Assembly: GCF_049243985.1 (NCBI RefSeq)
Contig: NC_135377.1
Location: 60,274,145 to 60,338,144 of the forward strand
Direction: 5' to 3'
Length of the DNA stretch: 64,000 bases
From: Paroedura picta
Lineage: Eukaryota > Chordata > Lepidosauria > Squamata > Gekkonidae
Under the pieces are notes generated by a model. That model made no database searches. It was not told where the DNA came from and saw only the letters and a list, made by a program, of their open reading frames with translations. How positions within the stretch are numbered: position 1 is the stretch's first letter; each line of letters begins with the position of its first letter. The position numbers were made by a program, and so were the translations under genes. Shown piece by piece: positions 29,301 to 37,995 of the stretch.

Positions 29301-32300
29301 ATGTGCTTTTGGGCTGTTGAAAAAGTGATAGGATTGTTGCTAGGCAACTATTCTATGCATTTCCCCCAGTTCTTCAGTTCCTTGCTGCAGTCGCTGTTGA
29401 AAGAGAGGAGCCTGTGGCATTTGTGGTGGAGGGGATTAGTTTGTAGCTTGACAGCAGTGAAAAAGCGCATGCAGTAGGACCCGATTCACTTCTCATAGAA
29501 TCATAGAATAAAGTTGGAAAGGACCTCCTGGGTCATCTAGTCCAACCCCCTGCACTAACTATGCAGGGCACTCACAACCCTATCGCTCATCCACTGTAAC
29601 CTGCCACCCCCTTAAGCCTTCACAGAATCAGCCTCTCTGTCAGATGGCTGTCCAGCCTCTGTTTAAAAATCTCCAAAGATGGAGAACCCACCACCTCCTG
29701 AGGAAGCCTGTTCCATCGAGAAACTGCTCTGTCAGGAACTTCTTCCTATTGTTTTGATGGAATTTCTTTAGAATTAATTTCATCCCATTGGTTCTGGTCT
29801 GTCCCTCCGGGGCAAGAGAGAACAACTCTGCTCCATCCTCTACCTTAGTGGTCCCCAACCATCACTGGGGACCGGTCAACGCTTGACAATTTTACTGAGG
29901 CCCGGGGGGGGGGGGGGGGGATAGTCTTTTGCCGTGGGATGTCACCGCTACTGCCACCTAAGCCCCTGATCCACTTGCTTTCCCGCCAATGCCCCTGACT
30001 TCCTGCCGCCCACTGGGGGGTGCTGCCAGAAGCAGCTGCACAGTGCCGTACCGAGGGGGAGCCCCAGCCATGGCAGCTGCTGGAGAGCACCAAAGGTGAG
30101 CCAGTGGCAGGGCAGCCCCCGATGCAGCAGCCGGGGAGGAGGACGAAGAAGAGCTGCAGCCCGGTACCGACTGATCCATGGACCGGTACCGGACCAGGGG
30201 TTGGGGACCGCTGCTCTACATGGCGGCCTTTTAAATAATTGAAGATGGTTATCAGATCCCCTCCCAGCTGTCTCCTCTCCAGGCTAAACAGACCAAGCTC
30301 CCCCAACCTTTCTTCATTTTTTTTGTTTTGTTTTTGTGACACGGCTTGTGGCCACAGTCCTGAGCTCAAATCTTCATATTGCTTATCTGGTGCCCTGGTG
30401 GTGGTCAAGGGTCCAAGATTCGAGATGAATCTATGCATTTTCGTGTTCGCCTTGATCATATTTCTCCCCGGCAGGAAAGAATTAGGTAAAATCGGCTTCC
30501 ACCCCGTTTTCCTCCACATAATATTGCAGCACTTGTCATCTTGGTATCGTACCTGTTAGTATTCTGAAGGTGACATGGAGAATTTGGAGATTCTGTTGAA
30601 TTCTGAAATTCCACAGTGCAGTCCCTTGTTTGAGCTGTCAGTCTGCTGTTCAGCTTTGGTTTGTGGTCCTAAGGCAGGAGTAGTCAAACTGTGGCCCTCC
30701 AGATGTCCATGGACTACAATTCCCATGAACCCTTGCCAGTATTTGCTGGCAGGGGCTCATGGGAATTGTAGTCCATGGACATCTAGAGGGCGACAGGTTG
30801 ACTACCCCTCTCCTAAGGTGATCACAAGTAAATCTGAGCTAATGCTCACCTGAATATTTAGTCACTCTTGCACATGGTCCAGTCACCATGGCAGTACTGT
30901 GACATCAGTCACAAATACCATATTTTGTCATTGATTTTCTTAAGACAGTAGTAAGAGTCCACATTGTACCACACTTGGTCCATGGTGCTGTTAAAGTCCA
31001 CCTGAAGACGATGAAACAGAAAACAAAATCTAAGTGGTTGTGTTTCTTTTAATAGAATCTACTAACCCTCAGAAACAGGATTGTAACGAACGATACTTAT
31101 AGTTTATAGAAAGCAAATATTGTGCCATAATTCACAAGGTAGGATGAAAAGCACACCAAATAATTATCTTGTTTAGTCAATAATATTATGGAAAAAGTTA
31201 AGAGGGGCAGAGACTCTGGTGGAGAGATGTTCATGTGATTGTGTATTCAGCCATCTACGACTCTATGATTAACTGCAGATTGTTCCATGACAAACAGAAA
31301 TAAAGTGTTTTCTCTGTAGACTCACTGGGAAGTAGAGGTTTGCTCCTGGATGTCGATATAATTTCTTTGTTTAGAGGGCAAAACAGGGAGCTCTCACTCC
31401 AGAGGAAATTGGCATTATGTTGCTTAGGTCTTTTAAGTATTTGAAAGGTTATCACTTGGAAGAAGGTAGGGAAAGGTTCCTGTTGGCAGCAGAGGATAGT
31501 GACGGGGCTCTGTGACCTGGATGGGGAGGCCATAGGAACTGGGAAGGGAGAGCCTGGTGTTGGTTGGCTGGCCTTTATCAGGGGCAGGGCGACAGCTTTC
31601 ATGTATAGCTGCCCTTCTTTAGGAGGTCGACTGACCTTCAGAGTCATTGAATTGTCAAAGGCTTTCACAGGCAGAGTCAAGTGGTGGTTGTGGGTTTTCC
31701 GGGCTGTGTTCATGTTCTGGTGGGCTGGCATCTTGAGAGGTAGGACACGACAACTAGACACAGGAAAAGCACTTCCGTGTTCTAGTCCATTTCCCGGGAG
31801 ACTCGTGTCACACACACATTTCCCCCTCAGAAGTAAATAAAATGCCCAGGAACTGTTCACACACTTCACATTTTGCCATGGTGAGGTTCCCATTTTTCTG
31901 TGTCCTACCCCTTAAACTGCCAGCCACAGTTACTAGCAAAACGTCAGGGACTAAAAACTTCCATACGACAACTACGCAGCCCAGAAAACCCACAACAGCC
32001 AATTAAGAGTCTTTCTTTTGTTCATAAATACACTAAAAGTTGGGGAAGCTCGCCATGGACGTTTGCTATTTCATTGTGTATTGGAAACCATATATTGGGA
32101 ATAAAACGGCAGCTAAGAGTAAAGGAAAACACACGTCCTTGCAAAAGAAAGAAGAAAAGTAGAAATCCTTTCTTTCCTGGTAATGAGGGAATAGTGACTT
32201 TCTGCCCTTCCATGTTCTTGCAGCTGTCATCAACATACGCGTCATAGGTCGCTTCTGAAGTAGCTCTTCTCTCTCTTTGTGTTCTTGTTTTTGCAGAGGT

Positions 32301-35300
32301 ACAGAACTAACCCGTATTGCTGCAGCCTGTGCAAGTTTTCATCGAAGTTTCTTACTTCCTTCAAAAACCACTTGAACCGTTACCATGAAGACGAAGTTGA
32401 CCAAGAATTAGTTGTCGCGTGCCCCGAGTGCGCCTTTGCCTCTCACTCCAAAATAGTGGGGAAGCACCTTCGGATGTTTCACTCAAAGAAGAAAATACAA
32501 AACTACAACGTGAGCGGGGGCATGAGGCAGTTCCGCAGCGACGCGGTGAACTTCATCTGTCAGAAGTGTCAGTTCACGGACACGTTGTATTACAACACCA
32601 AGAAACACGTGCTGGTGACCCACTTCCCAAATCTCATCAACACGTATTTTGAGGACAGGCTCGATGAAAGCGAGGAGAATTTTACGGACCACTACTGTAA
32701 GAAATGCAACGCTTTTGCTAATAGCCGGGACTCGTTAATTTATCACGTCTTGACGTCCGAAGTGCACAAAGACCTGGAGAACGTCCTGAGGCCTGTCATT
32801 TCAGTGCAGCCTAAGAAACCAGGACAGTCGAAGCCACTGCCGATTGTCAGCATTGCTCCCAAGCCTTGCACGGTTGGACCGAGTCCGCCCTTGGTACCTG
32901 CAGCTGCCCCGGTGGGTTCGGCTCCAACCGCATCGTGTGTTCAGCTTTCGCTCCCGCCAGTCAATCAGAATCAAGCTCTGATGCCCACAAAACCTGTTCA
33001 AAATACTGTTGGGCCGTTGACCATCTCAAGTGGCTCCAGCAGCATTCAGTGTACATCCTCTTCAACGTCAGTGGCTCAGTCCCGTATTACGTTTGTCTCT
33101 GCGCCTGGCTCAGGGGGTCAGACCAGCGTCTCCCTTCAGCCTGCGGTTTCCCACCAGGTCTTTGTCTCTCCTCGGCTCCCCGTAAAGCAGCCCGTGAGGC
33201 CTGGGGTTTTCTGTCTGAACCAGCCTGCTGGCACCATCAATAGGGGTGTTCCTCCAGGAGTCCTTTCGTTCAGTCGGCCCATCAGGCCAACTCTGCTTCC
33301 TGCTAATCAAACGGTTAGGACTATCAGCAGTCCGGTGGTGCCTGGGGCTCTCCCTGTGACCCAGCCATCTGGGTCTCTAAATAGACCTCTTGGGGCTAGC
33401 GCTGTCCCCATAAACAGACCTTGCATGCCGGGGGTCCTTGCGGCAAACAGGCCTGTTGGCAGTTTGAATCCGCCCAACAGTCCTGGGATTCTTCCTGTGA
33501 CCCAGGCAATTACATCGGGGGTTCTTCAGTTTAATCATCCGGTTGCACCAGGGGTCCTGCCTGTGAACCAGTCGGTCGGACCGGGGATTCTTCAGTTTAA
33601 TCAGCCTGTCGTATCAGGGGTCTTGCCAGTCAGTTCGTCTGTCCGACCTGGAGTTTCCCAAAACGCTACTTTACTCACTGCTGGACCTGTACTGCGGCAG
33701 TTAATTCCAACAGGGAAGCAAGTTAACGGGATCCCTACGTACACCCTTGCCCCAGTCTCCGTTGCTTTGCCCGTGCCGCCTGGCAGTGGGGTGGCCACAG
33801 TAACCCCGCCTCAAGTGCCCGTTCAGCTGATGCAGTCTGGGACCGTTAATCAGCTGCCTCAGCCTCCGGTGACTGTGCCTTCTCCCATCATCATAACTTC
33901 TCCTACAAATGCCCCTGCCAGGACTACGCCCTCTGCTTCTGAAATGAGTCTTGCTCTGGAACAGGCAAAGCAGTGGAAGACCTGCCCAGTTTGCAGCGAG
34001 CTTTTCCCATCAAACGTCTATCAGGTGCACATGCAAGTGGCCCACAAGTTCAGTCTTCCGCAGAAAAAGGTGACCCTGGAACCGGATAAGGTGGCTGCCT
34101 GTGCGCCTTTCCTCAGGTGGCTGAAAGACAAGACGGTCAGATGTTTCTCTTGCAAATGTTTCCTTTCTGAGGCGGAGCTTATAAAGCACCTGTTCACGCA
34201 CGGATTAGCTTGCCTGTTCTGCACCGGCACTTTCCATGACTTGAAATGCCTCGTAGACCACACCAGAAGCGTGCATAAAGGGAGGAAGAAGCTGCATACC
34301 GATTACGATGACAAAGGATTTCAACTGGAGAGCGATTCTGAAGGGGACCTGCTGTTCTCTCACTTTGACTACAACATAACGTCGAAAGAAGAACTTGGCG
34401 AAAGAGAAGTGCACCTGGCAGTACTTGTGGGGGTGAATTCACGGATGCTCATCCCTCTGTACATAAGACTGCAGCATGAGGCTGCAGCAACAAATAAGAG
34501 TAATAAGAAAGTCTCCACTTGCCCTTTTTGTTACGGAACTTTTACCAGCGCCGAGGCCTATGAGATCCATTTGAAGGAGAGGCACCACATCATGCCCACG
34601 GTGCACACCATTCTAAAGACTCCGGCTTTCAAGTGTATCCACTGCTGTGGGGTGTACACGGGCAACATGACCCTGACCGCGATCGCTGTGCACTTGCTTC
34701 GCTGCCGGAGTGCTCCCAAAGACAGCAACTCGACTGTGAAAATGGAGCTGGACATCGACGAGAAGAAAGATCTGCCACTTGTGAATGGTGAGAAGCACAG
34801 TACAGTGACGCTTCCATCCAAGAGGAAACAGTCCGATCATCTTTATGCTGTTTCAGAGGAGCAGGTCGACGACGACCAGCCCTTCCTGATTATTAACAGT
34901 GGTACAGCCCAAGTTCCAGTAAAGGAGGTGAATTTTGTGCCTTCCAAACGGCAAAAGACTGAAAATAAGATTGACACAAAGGGACAGCTGTCAGTGGATG
35001 AGCTTCATATTTTAGCGTTAAATCCGAAGCCATTCCAGCATAGCTCTAATGATGCTCAAAAATGTTTTCTTGCAGATTATTTCCATAAGAGGCCGTATCC
35101 CTCTAAAAAAGAACTAGAACTATTATCTTCTGCTCTGGGTGCGTGGAAAGTTGACATCGCATCCTTTTTTGGAAGAAAGAGACATACATGCCTAAAGTCG
35201 ATAAAAACTCTCAAGCCATCTGTGCTTTTGGGCTTCAGTATGGCTGAACTTAAAAACGTGAAGCACAGTTTGCTCTTAAAAGGTGAATCAGAAGATCTGT

Positions 35301-35302
35301 AA
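26201..35302 (+). CDS. ADNP2: ADNP2, zinc-finger/homeobox chromatin protein (3 coding exons)
   Basis: Coding exons 26201-26308, 27822-27911 and 32297-35302 join in phase 0 to a protein of 1067 residues; human ADNP2 is about 1130. ADNP2 is the paralogue of ADNP, a nuclear protein acting in chromatin-linked transcription control. The start [20 protein letters not shown] is diagnostic. Four C2H2-type fingers lie near residues 75-96, 108-128, 154-175 and 200-223. A Pro/Val/Asn/Gln-rich repeat region spans about 367-520. Further Cys/His fingers start near Cys629, 682, 705, 808 and 846. A homeodomain-like segment lies at about 985-1045. The stop TAA is at 35300. The sequence is intact. Upstream promoter at 21.6-22.7 kb; downstream gene BLOC1S4 is convergent. 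Confidence 0.97.
26500..26705 (-). mobile_element. 5S-rRNA-derived SINE
   Basis: The minus strand reads 'cagaacttggaagttaagca', 'gggttgacccagtatttg' (the 5S-like promoter region) and 'caacggcaaaccacttccga'. Inserted about 200 bp after ADNP2's first coding exon. Confidence 0.75.
26720..27030. other. ADNP2 intron, unclassified repeat debris
   Basis: Phrases such as 'atgatgtcacagtgttgctc' and 'gttgccagactcc' suggest fragments of the interspersed repeats at 16350 and 2143. Confidence 0.3.
27040..27490 (+). mobile_element. LINE fragment (CR1/L2-type) with 3' end
   Basis: Plus-strand translation shows [20 protein letters not shown], the linker after the endonuclease domain of CR1/L2 LINEs. This is followed after a deletion by the 3' end 'tgttgtacactgccccaaga' and (AAATA)n. 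Confidence 0.75.
27590..27745 (-). mobile_element. old SINE remnant
   Basis: 'ttttatcctcacagctccat' and 'gataggcccaaggtcaccca' are the reversed body of a tRNA-type SINE, strongly diverged. Confidence 0.4.
27822..27911 (+). CDS. ADNP2: ADNP2 second coding exon
   Basis: Acceptor TTCTCATAG ends at 27821; 30 codons [20 protein letters not shown] onward to AKRK; donor GTACGT at 27912. Matches the [16 protein letters not shown] stretch of human ADNP2. Confidence 0.95.
28045..28395 (-). mobile_element. tRNA-derived SINE (family B) with internal partial duplication
   Basis: The reversed SINE body contains 'gcttacaatcgccttccctt' and again 'gcttacaatcaccttccctt' about 105 bp later, followed by one head with B box ('gaatcaaacccggctcgcca') and A box ('aaccactacaccaaact'). 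One 3' part is thus repeated. Confidence 0.8.
28790..28885 (+). mobile_element. solo Penelope-like terminal repeat
   Basis: 'gtgtagccatgttgatctga', 'gaccaacaaagttttattca' and 'agatataagct' match the terminal repeats at 17395 and 46668. Confidence 0.65.
29493..30325 (-). mobile_element. CR1 LINE 3' region, interrupted by a hAT element
   Basis: The classic CR1 3' end, read on the minus strand, finishes in repeated ATTCTATGA at 29493-29512. Its body includes 'ggtcatctagtccaaccccc' and 'ccatcgagaaactgctctgt' on the plus strand. It resumes after the hAT insertion with 'ggccttttaaataattgaag' and 'tctcctctccaggctaaaca'. Confidence 0.92.
29846..30213. mobile_element. hAT-type transposon (CAGNGGTCCCCAACC family) nested in CR1
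   Basis: Ends TAGTGGTCCCCAACC and GGTTGGGGACCGCTG are inverted repeats. The flanks CTCTACCT and CTCTACAT (29838-29845, 30214-30221) form an 8-bp target duplication with one mismatch. The two CR1 halves abut when the element is set aside. Confidence 0.92.
30675..30810. mobile_element. palindromic hAT-type MITE, copy 3
   Basis: Same palindrome as 4198, flanked by a perfect 8-bp duplication TCCTAAGG (30667-30674, 30811-30818). Confidence 0.93.
31645..32005. mobile_element. inverted-repeat element, probably Penelope-like terminal repeats
   Basis: 'ttgtgggttttccgggctgt' near 31688 and its complement 'cagcccagaaaacccacaac' at 31979-31998 form inverted arms. Between them are 'ctggcatcttgagaggtagg' and, inverted, 'gtcctaccccttaaactgcc'. 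The same motif pair ('ttttccgggctgt ... cgtttcgcc') is common in squamates. Fossil, no coding region. Confidence 0.5.
32297..35302 (+). CDS. ADNP2: ADNP2 large last coding exon
   Basis: Acceptor TTTTTGCAG ends at 32296 and the exon opens [18 protein letters not shown]. It carries all zinc fingers, the PGVLPVNQ-type repeats, basic clusters such as SKRKQ and PSKRQK, and the C-terminal homeodomain-like block with [12 protein letters not shown] and [18 protein letters not shown] single exon for almost the whole protein is typical of ADNP and ADNP2. Confidence 0.98.
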   Translation, partial: RYRTNPYCCSLCKFSSKFLTSFKNHLNRYHEDEVDQELVVACPECAFASHSKIVGKHLRMFHSKKKIQNYNVSGGMRQFRSDAVNFICQKCQFTDTLYYNTKKHVLVTHFPNLINTYFEDRLDESEENFTDHYCKKCNAFANSRDSLIYHVLTSEVHKDLENVLRPVISVQPKKPGQSKPLPIVSIAPKPCTVGPSPPLVPAAAPVGSAPTASCVQLSLPPVNQNQALMPTKPVQNTVGPLTISSGSSSIQCTSSSTSVAQSRITFVSAPGSGGQTSVSLQPAVSHQVFVSPRLPVKQPVRPGVFCLNQPAGTINRGVPPGVLSFSRPIRPTLLPANQTVRTISSPVVPGALPVTQPSGSLNRPLGASAVPINRPCMPGVLAANRPVGSLNPPNSPGILPVTQAITSGVLQFNHPVAPGVLPVNQSVGPGILQFNQPVVSGVLPVSSSVRPGVSQNATLLTAGPVLRQLIPTGKQVNGIPTYTLAPVSVALPVPPGSGVATVTPPQVPVQLMQSGTVNQLPQPPVTVPSPIIITSPTNAPARTTPSASEMSLALEQAKQWKTCPVCSELFPSNVYQVHMQVAHKFSLPQKKVTLEPDKVAACAPFLRWLKDKTVRCFSCKCFLSEAELIKHLFTHGLACLFCTGTFHDLKCLVDHTRSVHKGRKKLHTDYDDKGFQLESDSEGDLLFSHFDYNITSKEELGEREVHLAVLVGVNSRMLIPLYIRLQHEAAATNKSNKKVSTCPFCYGTFTSAEAYEIHLKERHHIMPTVHTILKTPAFKCIHCCGVYTGNMTLTAIAVHLLRCRSAPKDSNSTVKMELDIDEKKDLPLVNGEKHSTVTLPSKRKQSDHLYAVSEEQVDDDQPFLIINSGTAQVPVKEVNFVPSKRQKTENKIDTKGQLSVDELHILALNPKPFQHSSNDAQKCFLADYFHKRPYPSKKELELLSSALGAWKVDIASFFGRKRHTCLKSIKTLKPSVLLGFSMAELKNVKHSLLLKGESEDL
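33197..33660 (+). repeat. ADNP2: degenerate coding repeats in ADNP2 (PGVLPVNQ-type)
   Basis: About a dozen imperfect 10-14 residue units built on PGVL-x-x-NQ/NRPV, for example [20 protein letters not shown] and [10 protein letters not shown], spanning about residues 367-520. At the DNA level the units share 'ggggttcttcagtttaatca'-like phrases. Confidence 0.85.
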
Positions 35303-35654
35303 TTTTAAAAGACATTAATATAAGGCAGTCAAGATTGCATACTACTTAGTTCCACAGTTGTCTTATTTGGTTCAGTTTCTTGTGACCTATTAAAGAATTA
35401 GTATGCAGTGCCTCCTTCAGTTCAGGCAATTGTTCATTGTGGCAGTAGGGGTACCGTATAGTATACCTGAGGCTTTGTACTTTGGTTTTATATATTTTTT
35501 TGTTTATGGAGTAGTTTTCTCCATGTTTTTTTTTTTTTTTTTGCAGCTGTGTCACAGGTTTCCTGTTTTGTTTTTTGCTTGGTATTGATCGTTTCTAAAA
35601 TGAAGTGTATTGTTTTGGCAAAATATCAAAGCAGATTTAGATGGTGATAATAAA
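35303..35654 (+). other. ADNP2: ADNP2 proximal 3' UTR with AATAAA
   Basis: The first AATAAA after the stop lies at 35649-35654. Longer 3' UTR isoforms are possible because no strong repeat or gene follows for about 900 bp. Confidence 0.5.
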
Positions 35655-36554
35655 ATTACCTTCTCCTAAAACCAAGGTGGTGACTTCTAACCCAATCTTC
35701 ATATTACCTCTTTAAAAACCTATCTAGAGAACAGCGGTAACAAATTTCACAGCCTGTTAATCAAAAGTGCTGTTGGCACAGCCTGTTAATCAAAAGATAT
35801 AATGGAACAGATCTGACAGGTGCCTCTTCAAGGACTGCTTCTGAACTTTTTCTTTAGTAGCAAAACGTTGACTTGGGAAAATTTGCCTTATTGGAAAATT
35901 TAGTTTTTATTGTTTTTTTTTTTCTAGCGGTGAATCTATTCCTTAACATACACACTTTGCTGAAATGTCAGTAGGAATTCAGGGAGTTTGCTATAGTTTG
36001 AATCAAAAAGCAGTATCATTTCTCCTGATATTTTGAATTTTGTTTTCCAAGTAGGTAAGGCCTTCCCCAAATCCTTTGCAAGCTGCAAAGCCTAAACAGG
36101 AATCCCTTAATCTGGTGTTATCTCTGGGCAAGGTGTTCTCTGTTGGTGTTGAATACTCATTCCAGGAAGAAGCTCGCTTGGGACTGCTTGCCCCTAGCTT
36201 TCCTGTTAGTATGCTGGCAAATATTCCAGGTCCAAATTTCTAATAGCTGCTTAACACATCTCCTAACTAGGCTACTTGTATTTGGAGAAAGACATGGAAG
36301 TCTACTTCAGCAATCCCACTACAGGAGCATTTTTCAGTTTCCATCCTGCCTGGTATGTAACATCTGCAGTCTTGAGAAAATATGAGTGCCGCTCAACATT
36401 TTTTCTTTGGTCATCAAAATGCAGCCACAGAACCTTGAGCATAGTCAAATCTTGTATTACTTTTCCGTGGTATTTGAATTGGTGCTGACTGAAAGCTATT
36501 ACCATCATTGCCGCAGCTAAATTAATATTGGATGCATCACCCTGCCACACAATG
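35655..36554. other. convergent intergenic or extended ADNP2 3' UTR
   Basis: AT-rich, with T runs. No gene or named repeat. Confidence 0.4.
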
Positions 36555-36562
36555 GTCTAATC

Positions 36563-36698
36563 CAGGGGTAGTCAGCCTGTGGTCCTCCAGATGTTCAGGG
36601 ACTACAATTCCCATGAGCCCCTGCCAGCTAATGCTGGCATGGGCTCATGGGAATTGTAGTCCATGAACATCTGGAGGACCACAGGTTAACTAGCCCTG
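36563..36698. mobile_element. palindromic hAT-type MITE, copy 4
   Basis: Same family as 4198, with a perfect 8-bp target duplication GTCTAATC (36555-36562, 36699-36706). Confidence 0.93.
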
Positions 36699-36706
36699 GT
36701 CTAATC

Positions 36707-37800
36707 TAAGCTTAGGCAAGATAGCATGTGTATTCCTTGAAAAAAACAAAACGGATCTCTGAAACCTGTAACAACTCTTGTTCCTGCTGTTTTGACTTTT
36801 AAAATTCATTTTACTCGGGGGACAGTGTATGCTTTTGGTATTTTTTTGAATCCAAACACACTGCTGTTTAAAACTACTGTATGATCAGTAAACACTAAAT
36901 CCGCTCGAACAGGACTGTTACTCCACTGAAGAATTGACAATGAGCTAAAGAACGTATTTGACGTGCTGACTTAACATTGTTTTCTAGTTACTAACAAATC
37001 TCTTCTGCAAGAAGAGATACTATTTTATTTTGGTGAAGATACGTGTAAATAACTCTGTACATATGAAGCAGTTACATATTGCAAGCTGTTACGTTTCTAT
37101 AAATGTTCAGAACATTTTAAGAGCGGTTTTGGCTTGGCTTCCATTCTTTCACGCAGCCTGGTCTTGCCAGTGGAAAGCCCGTTGTAACCTTTTGTACACT
37201 TGTTTTAAGGTGCTAATTTGTATGATCCCATTTATATGAACTTTTGACTACTGTAGCTACAGCCCTCTGAACAAGACCTCAGACGAATCCAGGTGCTCAA
37301 AATATGCAGTTAGTTTCCAAAGATGAAAGGGAATCGCTGTCTTGTGTGAAATTCACCTGCCTGCATACCCTTCTGCTTCACTCAGTGTCTTGTTTTTAGG
37401 GGTGTATTCACCACCACCTATACTTGGGTAGAGCAAGGGGACACATATTCCGTCCCAGATCTGGTCGGACATACGGTGCTGTCTTTAGGCCTCACCTTTT
37501 CATGCATGGATCACACACACTGTGAATTGTGCGCTACTTGAGTGTACTGAGGTTTGGTTTAGATTAGGTAATATGCCTGGACACTAAACTCTTGCTTTTA
37601 AAGTGCTGAATTTTAGAACTCATTGGCTTTAACTGTTGGCTATGCTTGTCTGATTATCATGCTTGCTAAATGCTTGTTAGCATGTTCAGACAAGATCCAA
37701 GTACCACATTTCTGTGAGTGCATATTTTCCAGTAGAAGTTACTTGTGCATAAATGTTAATATGCTTGCTTCTCTGAATACCAAACATCTTGGATTTCTTT
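36707..37800. other. intergenic, nothing recognised
   Basis: AT-rich, no repeat family or exon signal. Confidence 0.4.
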
Positions 37801-37805
37801 CTTTT

Positions 37806-37995
37806 GACGGCAGTATGCCATCTCTAACCCTGGACAGGACAGGCTGGTCCAGATCTCAGAAGCTATGCAGTCAGTCCTGGTTAGCATGTAGATGGGAGGG
37901 ACAACCAAGGAAGTCTGAAGTTGCTATGGAGAGACAGCTAATGTCACACCACTTCTGAATGTCTCTTGCCTTGACTATCCCAGGGGCTTTCCTTA
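37806..37995 (+). mobile_element. 5S-rRNA-derived SINE
   Basis: The head resembles 5S rRNA with its internal promoter: 'gacggcagtatgccatctct', 'ccagatctcagaagctatgc', 'cagtcctggttagcatgtag', 'atgggaggga'. It is followed by the SINE body 'ccacttctgaatgtctcttg'. A functional 5S gene is excluded by the many differences. Confidence 0.85.

Noticed and set aside
29845-30519. 224-codon minus-strand frame
   Set aside because: Lies across CR1 and an inserted hAT element; composition is that of the repeats.
31255-31893. 212-codon minus-strand frame in ADNP2 intron 2
   Set aside because: No family motif, partly overlaps an inverted-repeat element, and no splice context.
37806-37995. A functional 5S rRNA gene
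   Set aside because: Only the promoter-like head resembles 5S; it continues into a SINE body and has many substitutions.
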